From Streptococcus pneumoniae (lineage in GTDB: Bacteria > Bacillota > Bacilli > Lactobacillales > Streptococcaceae): a stretch of DNA of 64,000 nucleotides. The notes beneath the pieces are model-generated. The model saw nothing but the letters and a program-made list of their open reading frames with translations. It did no database searches and had not been told where the DNA came from. Made by a program: the position numbers and the translations under genes. This document shows positions 15,688-25,200 of this stretch, in pieces. The stretch lies in assembly GCF_001113365.1 (NCBI RefSeq), contig NZ_CKYA01000009.1:2538-66537 (forward strand). The letters run 5' to 3'. Within the stretch, counting starts at the first letter, position 1. Each line of letters starts with the position of its first letter.

Positions 15688-16058
15688 AAAAAGAACAATT
15701 TTATCCGCTAGGGATTTTTCTAGCTGCTATGTTGGGCGGACTTGTCCGCTACCTAGTTTCCACTTGGTTACCAGCCAGTCCAGACTTTCCTTGGGGCACT
15801 CTCTTTGTCAACTATTTGGGAATTTTCTGCCTGGTTTATCTTGTCAAGGGTTATCTGGTCTATAAGGGGACTAGTAAGGGCTTGGTTTTAGCACTGGGTA
15901 CAGGTTTTTGCGGAGGTCTAACAACCTTTTCTAGTCTCATGCTTGATGCTGTGAAACTGCTTGATACAGGGCGTTATCTGAGTTTGATCCTGTATTTGCT
16001 TTTGAGTATAAGTGGAGGTCTACTCTTGGCTTATTTTCTAGGGAGGAAGAAATGGTAA
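15684..16058 (+). CDS. crcB1: Fluoride channel subunit FluC/CrcB (first copy)
   Basis: The 124-aa membrane protein has four predicted helices. Family motifs are GGLVRYLVS (near residue 19), WGTLFVNYLG (conserved Asn of the pore) and GTGFCGGLTTFSSLMLD (phenylalanine-box/TTFS motif). Fluc channels export fluoride as antiparallel dimers. The start codon overlaps the chorismate mutase stop, and the 3' end overlaps the second fluC gene by 7 bp. Two adjacent copies imply a heterodimeric channel or two homodimers. Confidence 0.94.
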   Translation: MKKEQFYPLGIFLAAMLGGLVRYLVSTWLPASPDFPWGTLFVNYLGIFCLVYLVKGYLVYKGTSKGLVLALGTGFCGGLTTFSSLMLDAVKLLDTGRYLSLILYLLLSISGGLLLAYFLGRKKW

Positions 16059-16399
16059 TCGTCTATCTTGCAATTGCTTGTGGCTTAGGAGCGCTCGTAC
16101 GGTATTTCTTTTCCCGCTATAATCAAGCATCTAAATTGCCCCTCGGAACGCTCATAGCTAATCTTTTGGGTTGTTTTTTGATTGGATTATTCTACAATCA
16201 TGTGGAGTCTAAGGAAGTTTATGCTATTCTAGCAACAGGATTTTGTGGTGGTTTAACGACTTTTTCGACCTTGAATGATGAACTTCAAAGACTGCTAAGT
16301 GATAAGAAGGTCTTTTATTCTTACCTGACTTTGACCTACCTAGGTGGTTTGGTTGCGATTTTTTTAGGAATTCTGCTATGTAAGTGTCTAGTGTTTTGA
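16052..16399 (+). CDS. crcB2: Fluoride channel subunit FluC/CrcB (second copy)
   Basis: The 115-aa membrane protein has four helices and the same motifs as its neighbour: GALVRYFFSR, LGTLIANLLGCF and ATGFCGGLTTFSTLNDE. The overlap with the upstream copy indicates translational coupling. It ends the operon at the terminator at 16417. This is the last chromosomal gene before the conjugation island. Confidence 0.94.
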   Translation: MVIVYLAIACGLGALVRYFFSRYNQASKLPLGTLIANLLGCFLIGLFYNHVESKEVYAILATGFCGGLTTFSTLNDELQRLLSDKKVFYSYLTLTYLGGLVAIFLGILLCKCLVF

Positions 16400-16416
16400 G
16401 ATAAATAGAAAATATT

Positions 16417-16447
16417 GAACTAACGGAAAATTCCGTTAGTTCTTTTT
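16417..16447 (+). terminator. Terminator of the fluC operon
   Basis: GAACTAACGGAA (16417-16428) pairs perfectly with TTCCGTTAGTTC (16431-16442), followed by a T run. It marks the left flank of the island. Confidence 0.9.
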
Positions 16448-16465
16448 TGTATTTTGAGAGGAAAA

Positions 16466-16507
16466 ATGTCAGATAATATTGAAATTGTAATGGATGTGTC
16501 TAGGTAG
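16466..16507 (+). CDS. 13-codon frame at the left junction, possible truncated gene or leader
   Basis: ATG 16466 is preceded by GAGAGG, and the frame ends at TAG 16505-16507 (product MSDNIEIVMDVSR). It may be the stub of a gene cut at the island junction, or a leader peptide. Its position exactly between the host terminator and the first island gene is the reason to record it. Confidence 0.3.
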   Translation: MSDNIEIVMDVSR

Positions 16508-16520
16508 GAAGGAGTAAAGC

Positions 16521-16982
16521 ATGGAAACTGGAATTTGTAGACGATGTTCTTGCAACTGGGTTACACCTTGCATCAATGAAAAGTATGGTACTTGCTGGTG
16601 GGTAGATAAAAATAGAACGCTGTGTAGTCACTGTTTTTATGGATTTAATGATGACTCTTGTCAGACAAAAGTTTATTACAGACCAGGGCATGATTGGCTT
16701 GAGAGAGATTGGGAATTTGCTTGGGAAATACTGACAAATTCAAAAAGTCATTGGGTATATGATATGGAACATGATGTGTTGTGTGTGGTTGGTTTAGGAG
16801 ATCATATTGGAGCCGTTAGATTTATTGTAAGGAATTTTTATGGACTTAATCGTATTTATCGTGAGGAGATTCCTAAATGGCAAGACATTATTGGGAATAA
16901 TATGATTTTTTATAATGCAAAGGTCAATGATTCAGAACATTACGCTAGTTGTTTGCCTAGAAAGTATAAACATGTGGATTGA
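16521..16982 (+). CDS. Hypothetical cysteine-rich protein, 153 aa
   Basis: I do not recognise the family. The N-terminal 50 residues carry seven cysteines (CRRC, SC, PC, GTCW, LCSHC), which suggests a zinc-binding module; the rest is rich in aromatic residues and has no signal or membrane segment. A good Shine-Dalgarno (GGAAGGAG) precedes the ATG. It is the first well-supported gene of the island and overlaps the DUF2786 gene, with which it is probably co-transcribed. Confidence 0.65.
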   Translation: METGICRRCSCNWVTPCINEKYGTCWWVDKNRTLCSHCFYGFNDDSCQTKVYYRPGHDWLERDWEFAWEILTNSKSHWVYDMEHDVLCVVGLGDHIGAVRFIVRNFYGLNRIYREEIPKWQDIIGNNMIFYNAKVNDSEHYASCLPRKYKHVD

Positions 16983-17655
16983 TATGGATAATAAAATTAT
17001 TGAGAAGATACAAAATCTTTTAGAATTAGCTTACGATGCACCAAACGATGAAGAGGGGCAGACTGCACTTCTGATGGCTCAAAGACTTATGGTGAAGCAT
17101 AATCTTTCTATGAATGATTTAACGAATAGTAAAACTCAAAAAGATATTGGTGAAACAATAGGAACATGGGAATATAGACTTCCATGGTGGCAAGAAAAGT
17201 TGGCAGGTATTTTAGGTGAAAATTTTAGATGTAAAACGATAAGAAGACGACTTCCTGAAGACGGAATCACACAGATAATTTTCTTTGGATATCAATCTGA
17301 TGCTGAATTTTGTAGTAAGGTTTACGAAGGTGCGCTCTTATACCTTAAATATCGGCTGAAACGACTTTTCCCTACAGTCTCAAGAGCAAGATGGAAAGAC
17401 TATAAGAAATCGTACTTACTAGGTTTCTTAAACGGAATAGATCAACGTTTTCAGGACCAGGTTCAATCATCAGAAGAATTTGGTTTGATGGTAAAAATCC
17501 CAGCAGAAGTTTTGGAAGAACAACATCGTCGCATGGGAAGTTTAAAGAATAGAACCATTAATGTTAAAGTTGATGTTGATTATGAGGCCTATATTGCTGG
17601 TTTTGAAAACGCAAAAGAGACTAGGTTGTTATCAGAAGAATTACTACAAGTATGA
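16972..17655 (+). CDS. DUF2786 domain-containing protein
   Basis: The product is about 227 aa. Residues 5-50 match the DUF2786 pattern (KIIEKIQNLLELA, then ALLMAQRLMVKHNLS). A basic C-terminal part (YRLKRLFPTVSRARWKDYKKSYLLGFLNG) resembles proteins found on phages and conjugative elements. Function is unknown. The ATG at 16972 has a weak GAAAG upstream and overlaps the preceding gene by 11 bp; the ATG at 16984 is an alternative without Shine-Dalgarno. The gene lies upstream of the replication initiator, so a role in plasmid-like maintenance is possible but unproven. Confidence 0.75.
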   Translation: MWIDMDNKIIEKIQNLLELAYDAPNDEEGQTALLMAQRLMVKHNLSMNDLTNSKTQKDIGETIGTWEYRLPWWQEKLAGILGENFRCKTIRRRLPEDGITQIIFFGYQSDAEFCSKVYEGALLYLKYRLKRLFPTVSRARWKDYKKSYLLGFLNGIDQRFQDQVQSSEEFGLMVKIPAEVLEEQHRRMGSLKNRTINVKVDVDYEAYIAGFENAKETRLLSEELLQV

Positions 17656-17689
17656 ATATAAAGTGGCTTACTTAAAGAAAGGATCACAT

Positions 17690-17872
17690 ATGAAACAACA
17701 CCAAACAAACTTCTCAAGGTTGACTAGAGACGTAATGATTTCCGATTTGATGAATACGATGGGATGGACTAGAAGCCGTGCTATTGCAGCTATTGAAGAG
17801 TTAGAACAAGCTCATCTTGTCTATTTTCCTGAAGCTGGTGGCTTGAGGTTACAAGTTGTAGGAGGATTTTAA
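17690..17872 (+). CDS. Small hypothetical protein, 60 aa
   Basis: ATG 17690 is preceded by AAAGGA. The 60-residue product looks like a small winged-helix or ribbon-type DNA-binding protein: DVMISDLMNTMGWTRSRAIA reads like a helix-turn-helix, and the end (GGLRLQVVGG) could be a strand or wing. Its stop codon overlaps the ATG of the replication initiator (TAATG), so the two are translationally coupled. It may regulate or assist the initiator; that is inference. Confidence 0.6.
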   Translation: MKQHQTNFSRLTRDVMISDLMNTMGWTRSRAIAAIEELEQAHLVYFPEAGGLRLQVVGGF

Positions 17873-19014
17873 TGGCGGATATCACGATTGATCAACTAGC
17901 AACACAAACTTTTTATCAAATTCCAGAAATCTTTTTTACTCGTATTCAACATAATGAGAATGGCTACGTCAAATTGACTAGTTCCTATACTGGTCTTTCA
18001 TCTGATGCCAAGTTAGCATATGGCGCTCTCTATAATCGTTGTAAATTAAGTATCAGTTCTTTTCAGAAGGGAAATAGAGATTACGTTGATGAGAACGGAG
18101 CGGTCTTTCTAATTTTTACAGTATCTGATTTGATGTTGTTACTAGATAAGGGAAAGATGAAGGTTACTAAAATTAAGAAAGAACTGCAAGAACATGGTCT
18201 CTTACGAGAAGTTAGGCAGGGACTCAATAAGCCCAATAGACTTTATCTTCAACTAGTGGATGCTAATTTAGAAATAGTGGAGCACTATTCAATCGATGGT
18301 GAGTTGTTAAAGAGGATAGATGCTTTTGGTAAAGTTCTCTATGAAAAAGAGTGTGATATAGAAAAAACACCAAAACCCCTCGGTAATAGCGGAAGTCCAC
18401 AAAACGGACGTCCACAAAATGGACTTCAAAACGTCCATAAAACGGACGGAATAAATACAGAGAGGAGTCAGACAGAGTCCTCATACGATACTAATCGATA
18501 CGAGGGCGAGTCATCTTTATCTGGTTTATCAATTTCTGAAGCATTTAAAATGGGGCAACATGGTTTTCTTTCTCCTCAACTAGTTCAGAAACTCAGTATG
18601 TTTGGAAAAGATGCAAAAATTCTTGAAAATAAAATCTATCAATCGAAACGTCAAGTTGAGAAGAATTACAACAACCTCTTAGCCGGTCAGGAAATTTATG
18701 GAGAGGTTTGGCTGCAAGATCTTGAACGTGAGCTTGATAAATTGATTTTCAAAATTAAAACAGGAGAGGCTGAAGAAAAACCAATCCAGAATGTCCCAGC
18801 CTACTTCTACAAAATGATGATTCGTTTTTGGAAGATGGCTCTACTCATTGAAAAAGAACATGGTTTCCTTGAGCTATCAGGACAAAGTGAGTATGCTAGA
18901 AAATTCCCTGAAGAGTGTCCTAGTGTGATTGCACATTATTATCCAGACAAACTATCAGAGATTAAACTGAATCACTTTTTAGATGAGTTGTCTAAAGACA
19001 CTGTGACTTGTTAA
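17872..19014 (+). CDS. repA: Replication initiator protein A (RepA_N type)
   Basis: The 380-aa protein has an N-terminal domain (about 15-130) with the RepA_N signature: FYQIPEIFF, LSSDAKLAYGALYNRC, IFTVSDLMLLL and KKELQEHGLLREVRQG, a winged-helix arrangement. A Ser/Asn-rich linker follows, then a helical C-terminal domain. Known: RepA_N initiators drive theta replication of low-GC Gram-positive plasmids and occur in some integrative elements. The gene overlaps the preceding small gene and is followed by a helix-turn-helix protein and a structured noncoding stretch. It shows that the island has plasmid-like ancestry. Confidence 0.82.
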   Translation: MADITIDQLATQTFYQIPEIFFTRIQHNENGYVKLTSSYTGLSSDAKLAYGALYNRCKLSISSFQKGNRDYVDENGAVFLIFTVSDLMLLLDKGKMKVTKIKKELQEHGLLREVRQGLNKPNRLYLQLVDANLEIVEHYSIDGELLKRIDAFGKVLYEKECDIEKTPKPLGNSGSPQNGRPQNGLQNVHKTDGINTERSQTESSYDTNRYEGESSLSGLSISEAFKMGQHGFLSPQLVQKLSMFGKDAKILENKIYQSKRQVEKNYNNLLAGQEIYGEVWLQDLERELDKLIFKIKTGEAEEKPIQNVPAYFYKMMIRFWKMALLIEKEHGFLELSGQSEYARKFPEECPSVIAHYYPDKLSEIKLNHFLDELSKDTVTC

Positions 19015-19031
19015 AAGAAAGAGGCAACACA

Positions 19032-19529
19032 ATGCAAGAACCATTCACAATCAATCTTCCTAAGATTACAGAAAAGCAATTACTTGCGCGCTACGATGGT
19101 ATGATTCGAGAAGCTATTGAAAAAGCTTTTACGGAACAAGAACTTTACAAACCAATGATACGCATGGCTGGTCTCTGCCGTTGGCTTGATGTATCAACTA
19201 CTACTATTGTTAAATGGCAAAAGGCAGGAATGCCTCATATCGTTGTTGATGGAGTCACACTCTACGACAAACACCAAGTCAGAAAATGGCTCGAACAATT
19301 TGAAAGAGGAGACTCTGTGTGGGATGAGTTCAGCGGATTTGATTTCACATTTAGAATGTTGCCAAATGGGCTTGGTGAGCATGCTTGTTCAAGAGGAAAT
19401 TGGACGGAAGAAATGTTGGAGTGTTTGATTCAGGCTGTTTTAGATGTGTCTGATGATGAAGGTATCTCTCGTGAAACAGTGAAAGAATGGGTTGAGTTTT
19501 ATCATCCAGTAGAGGTGACTAATAGCTAG
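19032..19529 (+). CDS. Helix-turn-helix protein, excisionase-like
   Basis: The product is 165 aa from ATG 19032, which has AAAGAGG upstream; the longer frame has no better signal. The central part (MIRMAGLCRWLDVSTTTIVKWQKAGMPHIVVDGVTLYDKHQVRKW) matches the helix-turn-helix used by excisionases and MerR-like small DNA-binding proteins. The C-terminal acidic region is unassigned. It follows the replication initiator. It could control replication or excision, but no integrase is present in the island, so the excisionase label describes only the fold. Confidence 0.65.
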   Translation: MQEPFTINLPKITEKQLLARYDGMIREAIEKAFTEQELYKPMIRMAGLCRWLDVSTTTIVKWQKAGMPHIVVDGVTLYDKHQVRKWLEQFERGDSVWDEFSGFDFTFRMLPNGLGEHACSRGNWTEEMLECLIQAVLDVSDDEGISRETVKEWVEFYHPVEVTNS

Positions 19530-19907
19530 ACAAAGAAAAACACGGAGGAGACTTTTGAAAATGGCGACATTTATGTCATTCCTCTCAGCAATGTGACGAT
19601 TTATAAGAAAACGTCTAATAGCTAATCTCTTGACCTAAGCAAGTCAGTAAACTGCTGATGTACATTGACAACTGAATACCCCCACTGTCCTGATTAGCGG
19701 AACTAAGCATAAAAAGAAGAACAAGGGCGGTGTGTAGGCTAGAAAAGGATATCTAGTGCTGTTCCAACACGTAAAAGCAGGCAAAGCCTAAGCTGAAGGA
19801 GTTTGCGGTTTCTAGACTTAAAACCGTGTGTAAAAAATACAGCAGGTATGTACGTCATACCTCGGCATGGCTGTAAATCAGCCTTGATTCAGTAAGGAGG
19901 ATACAAG
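19530..19907. other. Hairpin-rich noncoding region, candidate oriT, origin or structured RNA
   Basis: This 378-bp stretch has no convincing gene; only an 11-codon frame follows GGAGGAG at 19545. It contains a dense series of inverted repeats: TGAC/GTCA (19631-19646), CTAG/CTAG (19739-19756), AGGC/GCCT (19779-19789), CGGTTT/AAACCG (19806-19826), AGGTATG/CATACCT (19844-19862) and GGCTG/CAGCC (19869-19883). A five-C tract (TACCCCCAC, 19678-19686) recalls nick regions of some Gram-positive oriTs. The last two hairpins lie just before the Shine-Dalgarno of the next gene. The sequence AAAAGGATATCTAG at 19743-19756 recurs at 20042-20055. Confidence 0.5.
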
Positions 19908-20222
19908 ATGAATCAATCAAAATTAGTTACAGAGGTCACTTTAGCTGACCTTAGACGCTTAGGAAATCAAGGGAATGCAACCGCAAGACTTGATAATGGT
20001 GATGAGATCAAATTAACCAGCAGATATGGTTTGGTACCTAAAAAAGGATATCTAGCAGGTAAACTAGAAACAGTTTGGATGATTGTAGAATATTCAAAAA
20101 TTTATAAAGAGATTCGCACCATCAAACGAGGTGATGTTTTAGTGGCTAGACGCATTAAACAAGGAAATATCAATCGTTTACTGCTGACTGGTAAAGGATA
20201 TCATCGTCCAACGAAGCATTAA
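19908..20222 (+). CDS. Hypothetical island protein, 104 aa
   Basis: The ATG is preceded by a strong AAGGAGG. The product is small and basic, with a short strand-rich look (NATARLDNGDEIKLTSRYGL) and a basic C-terminus (RIKQGNINRLLLTGKGYHRP) that could bind nucleic acid. I do not recognise the family. Because a run of hairpins directly precedes the gene, its expression may be controlled by RNA structure. It is followed by an 11-bp-stem hairpin. Confidence 0.6.
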   Translation: MNQSKLVTEVTLADLRRLGNQGNATARLDNGDEIKLTSRYGLVPKKGYLAGKLETVWMIVEYSKIYKEIRTIKRGDVLVARRIKQGNINRLLLTGKGYHRPTKH

Positions 20223-20248
20223 ACAGATAGACCCTCATCTATCTGTTT
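20221..20248 (+). terminator. Hairpin after the 104-aa gene, possible terminator
   Basis: AAACAGATAGA (20221-20231) pairs perfectly with TCTATCTGTTT (20238-20248). The T run is short, so termination is likely but not certain. Confidence 0.55.
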
Positions 20249-20328
20249 CATCAAGGAGAGGAAATCTGAACTGTTCTAAATGTCCTATCTTTGATTAAGC
20301 GGATAGATGAATGAAAATCAAGAAAAAA

Positions 20329-20357
20329 TTGAGAAAAACCTCTAAAAATGGTAAAAT
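20329..20357 (+). promoter_or_regulatory. Promoter of the surface-exclusion-like gene
   Basis: TTGAGA (20329-20334), a 17-bp spacer and TAAAAT (20352-20357) lie 55 bp upstream of the start codon. A second -10-like TATAAA follows at about 20365. Confidence 0.6.
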
Positions 20358-20412
20358 AAAAGTATAAAATGAATGTTTTAAGAACGTTTTTAAACAAAAA
20401 GGAGATAAGATT

Positions 20413-22077
20413 ATGAAATTGAGAACAACTATCTTGGCAACAACTGCCAGTGTAACTTTGCTTGGGTTAGGAAATAGTCAACCTGTGTATGCGAATAGTA
20501 CAACGAGTAGTCAGGTAGAGAATTTAAAAAGTGAATTGATTAAAGCTAAGAGAGAATATGAACAAGCCAAAAGTATCTATGACAATGCTTTATCATCTGC
20601 ACCTAGCAATACTATTACACTGAGTGATAAGTATATAAAGGCTTTGAAGACGGCTTTTTCTGATTTTAATATTAGCCAGACTGCACGTGACAGTGCGAAG
20701 TCTATTTTGCAGTCAGAAAGTTTGAGATTAAAGAATCAAAATAGTTTCCACAAAGATGTTGCTGATGAGGGGGAACGTCTGGATGTCAACAATCTACCAC
20801 TAGCTGTTCGTCAGGAGTTGTCATTTTTTGCCCAAGATTTAATTAACCAAGTTCGTTCTCAGGTTGGGACACCTAGAGTCAGTGTTTCTAGTTCGGCAAT
20901 TGATTTTGCGGATAAGGTGGCAAAGGAATATGTAAAAGATGATTGGGGATTATCTAAATTAAGCACATTAGGTGTATCAGGTCACAATGCCGAAGGTATC
21001 AACCGAGTTGCAAAAACCTATGGCTTACCTACCTCAGATGCTGAATCTGAAAAAAGAGGAGGTCAACTGTATGAGAATTTGTTCTTTAGACCTGTAGCAT
21101 TAAGAGAAGCTACCAAATCTCAGCTAAAGGAAGCTATTTATATTGGTATGGTTGAATTTATGTTAAACGATACTGAATGGGGGCATGCTCAAGCAATTGC
21201 AGGATTGAACTGGGGGAATCCATCAAGTAAAGATTATTTTGGATTATCGTTTTCTAGTCTTTCATCAGTAAACTCTGCTCATTTCATCACTATTTCTCAG
21301 GAAAATATTAATCGAGCAACGAAATCTAATTTTAGTACAGCTTCAGTAACGGATCCAAGATCTTCAAATCGTTATCAGGCTGTAAAAAAATTAGAAGTTG
21401 ATTACAAAAATAAAGAGAAAATTTATCAAGATTTAAAAAGTAAGCTGGAGAACCAGACAGGTAAAAGTTCTGTAGAAGAAAATAATTCTAAGAAAGCAGA
21501 ACCTATTAAACCAATTGAAAACACATCTGATTTGCGTGACCAATGGAAACAAGAGGGAAGTTATTGGTATTATTTTGATCATGCAGGGAAAGCTCTTCTC
21601 AGTGGTTGGAAGGGAAACTATTATCTCAAATCAAATGGTGTGATGGCACGTAATGAATGGATTTATGATACAAGCTATAAAGCTTGGTATTATCTCAAGT
21701 CAGATGGAAGTTACGCACAAAATAGTTGGCAAGGAAGCTACTACCTTAAGTCAGATGGAAAAATGGCACAAAGTGAGTGGTTATACGATTCCAACTATAA
21801 AGCTTGGTACTATCTCAAGTCAGATGGAAGCTATGCACAAAATAGTTGGCAAGGAAGCTACTACCTTAAGTCAGATGGGAAAATGGCACAAAGTGAGTGG
21901 CTATACGATTCCAGCTATAAAGCCTGGTACTATCTCAAATCAGATGGAAGCTATCTGAAAAATCAATGGTTCAAAGACGGAAGTGCTTGGTACTATTTGA
22001 AAGCAGATGGTAAGATGGCACAAAATGAGACGATTGGTGGTTATCGTTTAGATTATTCTGGTAAGTGGATTTCTTAA
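20413..22077 (+). CDS. SEC10/PgrA-type surface exclusion protein with choline-binding repeats
   Basis: The 554-aa protein has a signal peptide (1-27), a coiled-coil segment (about 32-60), a SEC10/PgrA-type CAP-like domain (about 130-310: LPLAVRQELSFFAQDLINQV, GHNAEGINRVAKTYGL, YENLFF, EWGHAQAIAGLNWG), a second coiled coil (about 325-350) and choline-binding repeats (about 375-554), including nearly identical 40-residue units around YYLKSDGSYAQNSWQG. Known: SEC10/PgrA (PrgA) proteins of enterococcal plasmids block conjugation between donors and are sortase-anchored. Here the wall anchor is a choline-binding module instead. The start has AAAAAGGAGAT. It heads the surface-protein module of the island. 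Confidence 0.85.
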   Translation: MKLRTTILATTASVTLLGLGNSQPVYANSTTSSQVENLKSELIKAKREYEQAKSIYDNALSSAPSNTITLSDKYIKALKTAFSDFNISQTARDSAKSILQSESLRLKNQNSFHKDVADEGERLDVNNLPLAVRQELSFFAQDLINQVRSQVGTPRVSVSSSAIDFADKVAKEYVKDDWGLSKLSTLGVSGHNAEGINRVAKTYGLPTSDAESEKRGGQLYENLFFRPVALREATKSQLKEAIYIGMVEFMLNDTEWGHAQAIAGLNWGNPSSKDYFGLSFSSLSSVNSAHFITISQENINRATKSNFSTASVTDPRSSNRYQAVKKLEVDYKNKEKIYQDLKSKLENQTGKSSVEENNSKKAEPIKPIENTSDLRDQWKQEGSYWYYFDHAGKALLSGWKGNYYLKSNGVMARNEWIYDTSYKAWYYLKSDGSYAQNSWQGSYYLKSDGKMAQSEWLYDSNYKAWYYLKSDGSYAQNSWQGSYYLKSDGKMAQSEWLYDSSYKAWYYLKSDGSYLKNQWFKDGSAWYYLKADGKMAQNETIGGYRLDYSGKWIS

Positions 22078-22100
22078 AATTCATACAATATTGTATAGAA

Positions 22101-22127
22101 AAAGTCAGTGAAAACTGGCTTTTTTCT
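22101..22127 (+). terminator. Terminator after the surface-exclusion-like gene
   Basis: AAAGTCAG (22101-22108) pairs with CTGGCTTT (22115-22122) with one wobble, then a T run. Confidence 0.8.
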
Positions 22128-22239
22128 TTTGGAAAGGAAAGAGATGATTTTATATTATAAGAGGCCTCGGGCGCCAACATTTGAGGGTTTATAACATTTG
22201 AGGTTTTATATTGATTGATATTTTAGATAAGGAGATAGA

Positions 22240-25200
22240 ATGCACAGAGTAAGAGAAACAAAAACATATGGATCTATTCGGAAATCAAAAATTTATGGAG
22301 CTTGTGGAGTGATACTAGGTTTAGCAGCTTTAAGTATGATAAGCCCAGTTATGGCAGATGAACGAACTGAAAATCCAGCTACAAATGCGCCTTATGCTCA
22401 GATGAGTCCAAGCAGTGTTTCTACTGAAAATCAAGGAAAGAGTGAAGAAAAAACAGGTACGTTAGAAGTTTCTATTTCTCATTCCAGTTTAGATGAAACT
22501 GTTAAAAAGGCACAAGAAGCTGGGTTGAAGGTAGAATTTGATTCTGTAGTAGATAAAGGAACTGCCAGTACAGCCTCTGAGTTGGAAAAAAAGCAAAAGG
22601 AAGTCGAAAGTGATTATCTCACACAAGCAGATAGTATTGAGAAAGCTACTGAAAAATACCGTGAAGATCAAAAACAAAATCAAACGAACCGAAAGAAAAT
22701 CCAAGATGAAAATACTGCGAAGAAGGAACAATATCAAAAGGATTTAGCTTCTTATCAGGTTGAAGTGAATCGAATTAATCAGAAGAATGCTAGTATTCGT
22801 GCGGAGAATGAAAAAAATCAACGAGAGAATCAGGCAGAAAAAGATCGCATTAATCAAGAGAATGCAGAAATCCGAAAACGAAATGAAGCCAAGAAAGTAG
22901 CTTATGAAAGCTCTTTGACAGACTATACAAAGAAACTAGAAACTATTAAAGCTGAGCGAGATGCAATTCAAACAAGCAAGCCTTTATTTGGTTCTGAAAC
23001 AGGTTTCAAGGTTTATGGAGGATTTAACTCATATGGTCGAGGGATGGAGTATTATGGTAACTTTACAGTTGTACCAGATGATAATCTACAAGTAGAGAGC
23101 ATAGACGGATTTTTAGGCTATCATGCAGATACTTATGTGACAGGGAGTGAAGGAACTCAGGTTGGAAAAGATGGTACAGGAACCTACGATGTAATTAAAG
23201 CTCCAAAAGTTGGAGATACATTTTATATTCACAATATTGGAACGCTTACGGATGGTAGAAAGGTAACGGCCAAAGTCACGGTTTCGGATTTAGGAGACTA
23301 TCAGGGAGAAGTTCGAAATGGTGTTCCTGTAACAGATCCAGATATCTACCTCAAGAGTGGAGATGGAGATAGTCTTTATTTTGTTTATAATAATCATACA
23401 CGTTTAGAGTTGATTTTTGATTTTTATATTGAAGGTACGACAACTCCTGTTTCCCTCTTAATTGGAACAGTTATTACCGATGTAGATTGGGGTCAAGGTT
23501 CAAATTTGAGTTATGGCACGTCTGGTCGTGGAATGGTTATTAATCCAATTGATTCAGGTTTGGATTTTGATGGTCGCGTTATGAAGGGAGTAAAAATTGG
23601 TGTTAATGATATCTCGGATATTCCTACGGGTTCCTTTGCTTCAGTAGGGTATGGTTCTAGTTTAACGTACCTTCACACCTCATCTCCTGGTTCGACAGAG
23701 GGAAGAACTCCCGCTGAATGGGATGCAGAGAATGCGAGTGGAAATGCTCAAAACGTTGTCTTTACAATTCTGGGAGATGGTGCAGAGTTAAAAAAGATAC
23801 CTTCCTTAACAAAACCAATTGAACCAACCTATGAGAAGGAAACTACTCCACCAAATTCTCCAACTGAAAAACCTGAAGAGGTCCTCCCACCTAAACCTGA
23901 GGAGCCAAAGGAAAAAGAGATCCCCTCTTTAGTGTCTCCTCCAACAGTAAGGGTCAGATATGCACGCTTACAGGCAATGCCTGGCCTAGAAAAGTTTGTA
24001 AAAAATTCTTCTGGGGAATCTATTGATAAAAGCTATGTACCTAAACTTTCAACAGTACAGTGGGAATTAACAACTAAGCCACTTCCAGCTAATCGTGAAG
24101 CTATTACCGACTTTGAAATTGTGGATGCCTTGCCTTCAGGTTTTGTGTTAGATGTTGAAGCTTCCAAAAAAGTTAGTTCAGATTTTGAATTAACTTATGA
24201 CGAATCGAACCATGTTGTTCGGGTGAAAGGCTTAGAAAGTTTGAAATCTAAGCTTAATCAAGATTTAAGTAAGGAAGTACAAGTACCAGCTCCAATTTTA
24301 GTAGGAAAAGTTACAAATGATGGTGCAACCTACAAGAATAATTTCCAATTAAAAATTAATAATAAGTACGAAAGTTATTCAAATATTGTTCAGGTTTCAA
24401 CACCTGGTAAACCGAATGACCCTGATAATCCAAATAACAATTTAATTCAGCCAATCAAACACAATCATAATAAGGATAAAGTTATCATCGATGGTAAACC
24501 AGTTCTAGCTGGTTCGACAAATTACTACCATATTACCTTGGATTATGATCAATATAAGGGGATGAAGGCAGATTCATCTACTATTCTAAAAGGATTTGGA
24601 GCAATTGATGATTACCCAGAAGAGGCTGTTACGATTAATCAATCGGATATTCGTTATATTGACAGCGAAGGACAAGAAGTTGCTGGTATCTCAGTGTATC
24701 AGTATGATTCTATAGATGCCGTTGATAATGATAAGGTAAAAGCTTTTCTTGCTAGTTCTGAAATTAAGCCCAAGGGAGCTTTCCAAGTATTTTTAGTTGA
24801 TGATCCAGAAGCCTATTTTAACCAATATATTAAAGCAGGAAAATCGGTTACAATTATTGATCCAATGGTGACAAAGGAAGACCTACGAAATACAGGGAAA
24901 TCATTTGAAAATACGGCTTACCAAGTTGATTTCGGGAACGGATATCAAACTGAGACAGTTGTAAATAACGTTCCTACTGCGAAACCAACCAAGAAGAATT
25001 TGAATAAAGCAGGTGTTAACATCGATGGGAAACAGGTCTTGGCAGGCTCTGTCAACTACTACAAGGTAACGGCAGATTATAGCCAATACAAGGGCATTGA
25101 AGCGGATAAAGACCGTATTGGCAAAGGGTTCTATATCGTTGATGATTACCCAGAAGAAGCTGTTACGATCAATCAAGACGGTGTTCAAGTGACAGATTCT

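Noticed and set aside
19561..19623. Possible gene continuing after the helix-turn-helix protein
   Set aside because: The in-frame stretch after TAG 19527 ends within 35 codons and has no good start; the alternative frame from ATG 19561 has only 11 codons.
19678..19686. TACCCCCAC tract as a defined nick site
   Set aside because: Similarity to known nick regions is short and no relaxase is present to assign a family; kept only as part of the structured region.
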